NCBI GenBank assembly: GCA_943735955.1
Contig: OX030960.1
Span: forward strand, 3,922,233 to 3,986,232
DNA length: 64,000 nucleotides
Direction of reading: 5' to 3'
Origin: Piscicola geometra
Taxonomy: Eukaryota > Annelida > Clitellata > Hirudinida > Piscicolidae
In this document: in pieces, positions 57,325-64,000 of the stretch
Layout of the letters: every line of letters begins with the position of its first letter
How positions within the stretch are numbered: position 1 is the first letter of the stretch
Position numbers and translations under genes: made by a program
The notes under the pieces: model-generated
The model's database searches: none
What the model was told of the DNA's origin: nothing
The model's input: only the letters and a program-made list of their open reading frames with translations

Positions 57325-58975
57325 ATGGATAAGAAGCTTTACTTTTTAGGCATTACTTATTTAATTTTAAGCTTTTATTTTATAAAGATTGACAGCGTCA
57401 GTAGTTATTGGGCTGATGATATTTCTAAAGTATTTCACGAAATACTTAAGTTCTATTCAGGAATTGATCAGCTAGCTATCGAAATGAAGAACTGGAAAAT
57501 AGATAAAATAAATTATGACTCTCATAGACTAGTTCAAGATGTAGCTTCAGCCATTGGTTGAGTGATAGTATTTGATACATATATTCCTCATTTAAAATTT
57601 AAATAGTAATAATATATTTTTATATTTATTTCCAATTCTTTTAAGATAAAAAATATGAGTCTGTTCAAGATTTGCTAGATACATTCAAATCGGAAGTAGA
57701 TGCAAATTTGGTTGATATTGCGGATAACAAAAATAATGGAACTGAAAGGTAATGGTTCTAATGAAAGAAATTAACTCTTTACTATCAGTGTTTTAAATCG
57801 ATTCAAGATTACAACTAAACTACGCTTTTAATAGTTAAAAGAATAATTAATTGAACTTAAAATTTGAAAAAAACTAATTTATTGAATCAACTACAGTCTG
57901 CAAACAAGCGTCTTTGACGGCACTGACGGTAGAAGAATCCATTATGGTTCACTCTGGACTGGGCAATTCAGTTCATTCATGCAGCAAATCCGTGAAAAAG
58001 CCCCAATTATTAGTCTTATTAACTATTTATTTCAATTATACATCTTCTATTAAAATGAAATATATTCTTATGTAACTTGAAACATTTTTTAAATATTAAA
58101 CTAAAAAAAGTAATGCACATCTTCCATTAAAAAAATTAAAAATACACTCCCACCATTTAAAACCAAAAGCAACCTTTAAACTCTTCTACCACCGACAACG
58201 CGCCCTACACGACAGGGTGTTCATAGGCACGCATGACGGCATCCTAAGGGTGCACCCTCACGAGGGAGATTCAATCAAGGAGGAAGACATTGAGAGGAGG
58301 ATAGAGGAGGATGGCAAGAGTAGGATCAATGTCAGGAGGAACCTATTGCCTCAGGCGTTCAGACTCGAAGATGAGATATTGACCTATCTGGGTAGAGATG
58401 TGGGATTTGGAAAGTAGAATCAATAATTTATAATGAATTCATATATTTCATTGTATGAGATTTGATATTTTTGGTTTATGCATTAAACGATTTTTTCCAA
58501 TTGAAATAATTAAAATTCTATTTAGAGTTAATTGTAATAGAAACTCTAACGAAAAATTAAAAAATATTATACTTGGTAATGCATCTAATCAAAAAATGAA
58601 AATGGCGTTTAAAGATAAAGAAAACGCAAGTGTGATGGCGATAGCCGGTGAGGATTTTTCGATATCAGAGGCGGAGTGGGAAGCGGAAGAGGAAGAAGAG
58701 TTGTATGAGTTCCTTGATGACAAGAAGAAAGTTAAAGAAACTTTTTATTCATCCATCCACAATCATCCATCCGTCTACATCCACCCATCTATGTACAACC
58801 ATCCATATCCATCCACAACCTCCTCCAGCTATTGATCGAAGAAGTGGAGTTTCGTCTGGAGTCGTGGTTCATTGGCAAGCCAAACGACCGCGAAGTTGTC
58901 ATCATCATCGACAACAGTCTGTCCAAGATAGGAGACGTCTATTTTCCGTTCGTTTGAAAGATACACATACGAACA

Positions 58976-59024
<49 letters not shown>

Positions 59025-60585
59025 TGGCACAAACATACAGGAGCGACTTGTGGAAACGAAGTGCAGAGGTTTTAATAAATTCCTTCAGCGAAAAAGTGTT
59101 CTTCAACGTTGTAACATCGTCATCCATGGTGTGGGATCTTGACGGTTGGTTGGTTGGTGGAATGGGTTGAGGATAAGTAGGTGTTTGGTTAGATAAAATA
59201 AGTAGAAGGATTATTTAGTGTGTTTGATTTGATTGTGGTTAAGAGTTATATACAACTAAAGAAAAAGCCTAAATTTTTTTATTCCCAATATAAAACCTGA
59301 AAATGCTCCATAAAGCATTTCATTTTTGCACATTGTTGTAACTCCATTTGAGTAGCATCAACACACTATCATCTCCACAATGCCCACCACAACCAAGGCA
59401 AAACGATAGACCACAGTACGAAAACGTTGCTATGCGAAGCGCCCCTGCCCTGCTTCGAAGGAGACCAGGAGTGCCAGTCGTCAACAGCCATCTGCAACCT
59501 CTACCAAGCGAACGTCCTGAACAAAAATAAGGCTATCCGAATGATTAGGAGACTCAAGAACCGTGGAGGAGCCGACCTGCAGTTTGAATATTTATTAATT
59601 TATTTTTTTTCGATTATTTATTTAGTATTTTTCATATTTTATTTTATGATATTTTGTCAATATTTAATTTTCAAAATTAACTTTTATAATTTTTTATTTC
59701 AAAAAATAATGACAGATGAAAGGAATATTTTTTAAAATAAAAAAAGTTGAGTGAATGATTTGTCATTCTTCCATTTTTACTTCCACAGTCGGGCATTTTA
59801 CATGGCTTTTGAGTTGTTGAAAGAAGGCAAAAGCTGTTCAAAAATGGTCTTTCTAATAACCACGACAAGTGACGTAATAAACGACGTCAGATGTAGCTCA
59901 GGTTTTCAATAATCTTCCATTCTAATGGAACATTCTATACAACATTCTATACAACATTCTATACAACATTCTATACAACATTCTATACAACATTCTATAA
60001 AACAATCTATACAACATTCTATACAAAATTCTATACAAAATTCTATACAACATCTATACAACATTCTATACAACAGTCTATACAACATTCTATACAACAT
60101 TCTATAAAACATTTAGTACAACATTCTATACAACAGTCTATACAACATTCTATACAACATTCTATAAAACATTCTGTACAACATTCTATACAACATTCTA
60201 TACAACATCTATACAACATTCTATACAACAGTCTATACAACATTCTATACAACATTCTATACAACATTCTATACAACATTCTATACAACATTTTATAAAA
60301 CATCCATTCACGTATTCACCTCAACACCAAACGCTTAACCCCCACACAAAACACCATGTCCCAGGCGCTAACAGCTACTTGGAAGAGAACGAAAAGCTCT
60401 TCTTTCCAGGCGACCACTGCAAGTTCTCGCCCAACCGCCTCTTCATCGACGTCTCCATCCTGCAGTACTTGAACCAGCATTCGGTGAGTGGTGCGTGTGA
60501 CTGGGGATGGTCGGGTTCTTTATAGTAAAATAAGTGGTTTTTTGTTTTTACCGTAGTTTTGAATTAATTTAGATTTGTTTGGTTT

Positions 60586-60621
<36 letters not shown>

Positions 60622-63600
60622 CTAATGATTTGTATAGCGCCCTTTACTAAGTGAACAAAGGCGCTCTTCAAATAAATTTGTTAAATAAAACGGTTTTTAG
60701 ACCATTACCAATATATGTATATATATAAATTAAAATATATATATAAACACACGATCAACCTCAATAATCCAACCTCACCCACCCCACCATGACAATCACC
60801 GCCAAAAAATCACTATCACCATAAATAAAAAATTCTTTCATCAACACAATACCAACACTCATACCACAGCACAATCATTACCACATCATCCTCAAAACAC
60901 AATCATCATTCTTCTCAATTTTCTGTCTTGCCACTGGTGCCGAGGCTGCGAAAGAGGGTGAAGGAGAAGTCTTTGCCAACGCTGGTACTGCTGCTGCTAT
61001 GGAAAGCTTTCTCCTTTATCCTTTCTCCTTGAGCGCTTTGATTCCCTGCGGCCATCTTGGTCTGCTGCGGCCATTCTCGACAGATTCAAAACAACCAACA
61101 TTTGAACTAAAAACATTCTAATTAATTAAATTTAATTTTTATTTAGACTTTAGATTCTAAAATTTTAATATATTATACCCAAAACCGTTTATTCCACAAA
61201 TTTATTTGAGCGGCTGCCAAAATGGCAGCCGCTAACCAAAGAATTTCATTATCCTTGATAATTCATCTATGTAGTCATTCATTCATTCAAAATTCTTCCC
61301 TTCGTCCACAAATGTCTTCATTCATCCACAAATGTCTTCATTCATCCACATATGTCCTCATTCATCCACAAATGTCTTCATTCATCCACAAATGTCTTCA
61401 TTTATTCACAAATGTCTTCATTCATCCACAAATGTCTTCATTTATTCACAAATGTCTTCATTCATCCAACATTCCCTTCTTCATCAAAAATTCCTTTCTT
61501 TATTCATACATTCCTTCATTCCTCCATACATTCTTTCCTTCATCCACCTGTTTCCCAGGTTGACATCCAATTACTGGTCACTTCTCTGAGCTACTTCCAA
61601 TACCTCAAAGTCAAAGATCTGGCCTGTCGAAACGGAGGAATAGCTTTGTGGGTCAACCAATCAACTTCGTTGTTCGATCAGTTTGACCTATATAGCCGTC
61701 TGGTGCACTATTCCACGCCAAGAACTAGCAAATCTCTGGAAATGAGTTATTTTCTTTCCACCTATCAGTACCCTCAACTCTACCTCACCCAGCCCATCTA
61801 TGTCGACAAGTCAGCTTCCTTTTTGGAATTTATTCGCTTTTTCAATTAATAAAGTAACAAATAAAAATTATAAATCACCAATATTCCTTCAATATTCAAT
61901 TAATAAATAATAATATGATTAAAATCTAAATTATAACGCATCATGTATATTCATTTGAGCTACTTCATTTTCTTAAAGCAACAACCCATTGTCTCTCTCT
62001 GGCGACGACATTCTCGGCGTGATCGGCTTCGAGTTCAATTTCGGAACGATCTACTCACTCCTCAACTCCCTCTTCTGGAACAACGCCAACTTCTTTCTCG
62101 TCCGCCCATCCACCCTCAGCATCCCCCTCCACAGCACCTTCATCCCGCCTTTCCAGGTGCCTTTTGACGTGGTGATGATGATGATGGCGATGATGATGAA
62201 GATGATGATGGCGATGATAGCGATGGTGATGATGATGATGATGACGATGATAATGAATATTAGGATAACAATGATGATAGTGGTGATAATGATAATGATG
62301 TCACACAGAGGTTCATGATGTCACTCAAGGAATACACGGATCCAATGGGAAGTCTGGAGGACTATGGCACGATAGAGGAGGTGCTTGCAGTGCATCGTCT
62401 GATTATGCATCGTTTAATTATGCATAGAATACCTCATTATGCATTCATGAATAATTTTGAGCTACAAAATTGTCAACTTATTATATTGTCGTATAAGAAT
62501 GGAGAGCCTAGACACGATTTTTTTAAAGAAACTTATGTGTAAGCCATGAAACCTAAAAGACATCCTCGATAATGAGAAAATAATTCTTCAATAAATGTTA
62601 AATATTTTTTAAAAAATTATTTTTAAGCAGCATGCCACTCTCCTCCTTCGAAGATAGTCTTGGAGCGCAAGCATGCTAGTGTCAAAGTGGAGTCGTTCAT
62701 GCAACCCACCCACCTGACGAGTAATGGCTTCTTCACGACGTCGTCGTCATCATCGTTGCCCTCCCTCCATTACAGATTCGCCCCTATCAAAAGTGAGTAT
62801 TAAACTAACATTGAAAACTATTATTTTTTATTAAACATTTTTTGGATCTATTTTTGATTTATAATTTTAAAAATCGAATTTAAAAACTCTTAACATGACC
62901 AAACGCACATGCGAACACACAAAAACAAACCCACATGCAAACAAACACACATGAAAAAAACACACATGCAAACAAACACACATGAAACAAACACACATGC
63001 AAACAAACACACATGCAAACAAACACACTTGAAACAAACACACATGCAAACAAACACACATATGCGACATTCCATCCCAGGCCTAGATCTCGTGCTAGGC
63101 TTTATAAGCCAGCACGACGTGAGATTGAAGCTGGTACCTGGCACGCAGACACAAAACGCAAGCAACTACCTCCTATCCACGCTCTCCCTCGCCGACATCA
63201 AAGCACACGACTACGATGATGATGTCGGCGAGGAAGACGATGCAGGAATAGCCGACTATGGCTTCAATAAGAAAAGCGATAAGAATATATTCAGGCACAT
63301 CAACTACGGGTATGACTTTGTGAAAGACGGAGCTAGGGCTACCAACACATCTAATTCTACTAGCAGTTCCAATGTAACCACAAGGGTCGTTACTCCCAGC
63401 AATGTAACCACAAGGCTCGTAACTTCCAGCAATGTAACCACAAGGGTCGTAACTCCCAGCAGTGTAACCACAAAGGTCGTAACTCCCAGTAATGCAAGTT
63501 CCACTTTGAATGCGAAGAACAATCCACCTGTCGCTGCCATTGTTGCTCCCGTTGTTGTTGGAGTTGGCAGTTACGACGACGACACCGACTCTCTGAGCGA

Positions 63601-64000
63601 CTTCGAAGACAAGCGCATAGGCGTGATGTTCGCCGAGAGAGCGTTCAAAGAGGCGCGAGACTTCGGGAAACAGTACTCTGGAGAGGCGCACACCCTGCGC
63701 GGAAAACTCACCGACGATCCGTCCAGTTTCCTCATCCCCGAGGCCTTGTGCGTGTGTTTTGCATGTGATGATGTTATGCTCATAAAAACGTTAAATTTGT
63801 TACACTTTCATTAATTAATATAATTATTAGTTAATTAATTCTAATTTACTCAATTAATAACATTATTACTTAATTAGTTTCAATTTTATTAATTAATATA
63901 ATTAGTATTTAATTATTTAAATTTCATCAATACATATAACGATTATATGATTATATCATTTTAATTTAAACGCGCATTCTAAAGAGCCGAGCTGCAGGTG
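57325..64000 (+). CDS. Voltage-gated calcium channel alpha2delta / CACHD1-like protein (partial)
   Basis: Fifteen complete exons, phases consistent, about 936 codons, continuing past the window: 57325-57556, 57646-57748, 57897-57991, 58170-58413, 58541-58730, 58829-58947, 59041-59144, 59398-59581, 59789-59901, 60365-60483, 61559-61809, 61979-62156, 62309-62380, 62654-62792, 63081-63747; a further exon begins near 63985. Signal peptide (MDKKLYFLGITYLILSFYF), then a VWA_N region (KVFHEILKFYSGIDQLA), the pre-VWA block VFIGTHDGILRVHP, and a VWA domain from about residue 289 with a MIDAS-like DNSLS, VVTSSS and GGADLHRAFYMAFELL; LYQANVLNKNKAIRM resembles alpha2delta. A Cache region follows (LACRNGGIALWV, ILGVIGFEFNF). 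The family sits outside the membrane and aids channel trafficking. Odd: an acidic insert (exon 5) and a five-copy Asn-glycosylated repeat (exon 15). The 3' end is outside. Confidence 0.87.
59929..60303. repeat. 12-bp satellite (acaacattctat), alpha2delta intron 9
   Basis: About 31 copies with small variants (acaatctat, acagtctat, aaaacattctg). Longer blocks repeat too: 60058-60130 resembles 60118-60190. Confidence 0.95.
60586..60700 (-). repeat. LINE/SINE tail with (TTGA)n
   Basis: On the minus strand: caaatttatttgaagagcgc, then ctttgttcacttagtaaagg, gcgctatacaaat and a (GATT)n tail. The GCGCTATACAAA motif is shared with the tRNA-derived SINE at 27228-27417. The other end (caaataaatttgttaaataa) resembles the dispersed repeat at 61180-61215. 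Confidence 0.65.
60903..61240 (-). repeat. Dispersed repeat, copy B
   Basis: Reverse-complement match to 27632-27962. Its outer end contains the perfect hairpin gcggctgcc aaaat ggcagccgc (61209-61232) followed by a conserved ccgtttattccacaaattta block. It lies in intron 10 of the alpha2delta-like gene. Confidence 0.75.
61306..61470. repeat. Minisatellite, 20-bp unit, alpha2delta intron 10
   Basis: About eight copies of aatgtcttcattcatccaca with variants, ending 90 bases before exon 11. Confidence 0.9.
62904..63062. repeat. Minisatellite on cacacatgcaaacaaa, alpha2delta intron 14
   Basis: Alternating 16-18 base units acacacatgcaaacaaa and acacacatgaaacaaa, ending 20 bases before exon 15. Confidence 0.9.
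63367..63502 (+). repeat. Coding minisatellite in alpha2delta exon 15
   Basis: Thirty-base units, about five copies, encode SNVTTRVVTP with variants (LVTS, SSVTTKVV, SNAS). Most copies carry an N-glycosylation sequon NVT, so the repeat builds a glycosylated stalk. Frame and length are kept. Confidence 0.9.

Noticed and set aside
59906..60303. Cys-rich minus-strand frames (CCIECCIEC repeats)
   Set aside because: Artefact of the 12-bp intronic satellite, whose length is a multiple of three.

Overview
The window is animal (bilaterian) nuclear DNA. Genes are split into many short exons with GT..AG introns, intergenic DNA is AT-rich, and introns are packed with tri- and dinucleotide repeats, minisatellites and decayed hAT, LINE and SINE copies. 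Gene content plus AT-rich, microsatellite-rich introns suggests a lophotrochozoan, plausibly a leech-like annelid; that is inference. A 200-N assembly gap lies at 4023-4222.

Left end: positions 1-3358, minus strand, are one uninterrupted frame of 1,119 codons that runs off the window edge. It has a signal peptide, a very long Lys/Asn-rich N-terminal region, a basic cleavage-like site and one protocadherin-type cadherin repeat. From 3359 to about 26390 I recognise no gene. This AT-rich stretch holds a complete decayed hAT transposon with 8-bp target duplications (13882-15939), a few hairpins and a short tandem duplication. From 26397 to 27962 lies a nest of repeats: a LINE reverse-transcriptase tail, a tRNA-derived SINE and a dispersed 330-bp repeat.

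Right half, spliced models rebuilt by eye with all exon phases consistent: an Hsp70 lacking the EEVD tail (28608-30659, 3 exons); a TM9SF4-type nonaspanin (31253-38819, 19 exons); a LARP7 homologue (41167-49434, 12 exons) with a second hAT element in intron 6; a protein with two tandem GPR158-type Cache+EGF-like modules but no seven-helix region (50094-54690, 10 exons); a minus-strand Ly6/uPAR protein (55042-55697, 2 exons); BOLA1 (56006-56943, 5 exons); and a calcium-channel alpha2delta/CACHD1-like VWA-Cache protein (57325 to beyond 64000, 15 complete exons plus one partial).

The genes serve separate functions (adhesion, chaperone, Golgi membrane, 7SK RNA, cell-surface receptor-like, iron-sulfur assembly, channel subunit). 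Local arrangements worth noting are the divergent Ly6/BOLA1 pair 308 bp apart, the convergent Cache/Ly6 pair, and two unrelated Cache-domain genes within 3 kb.
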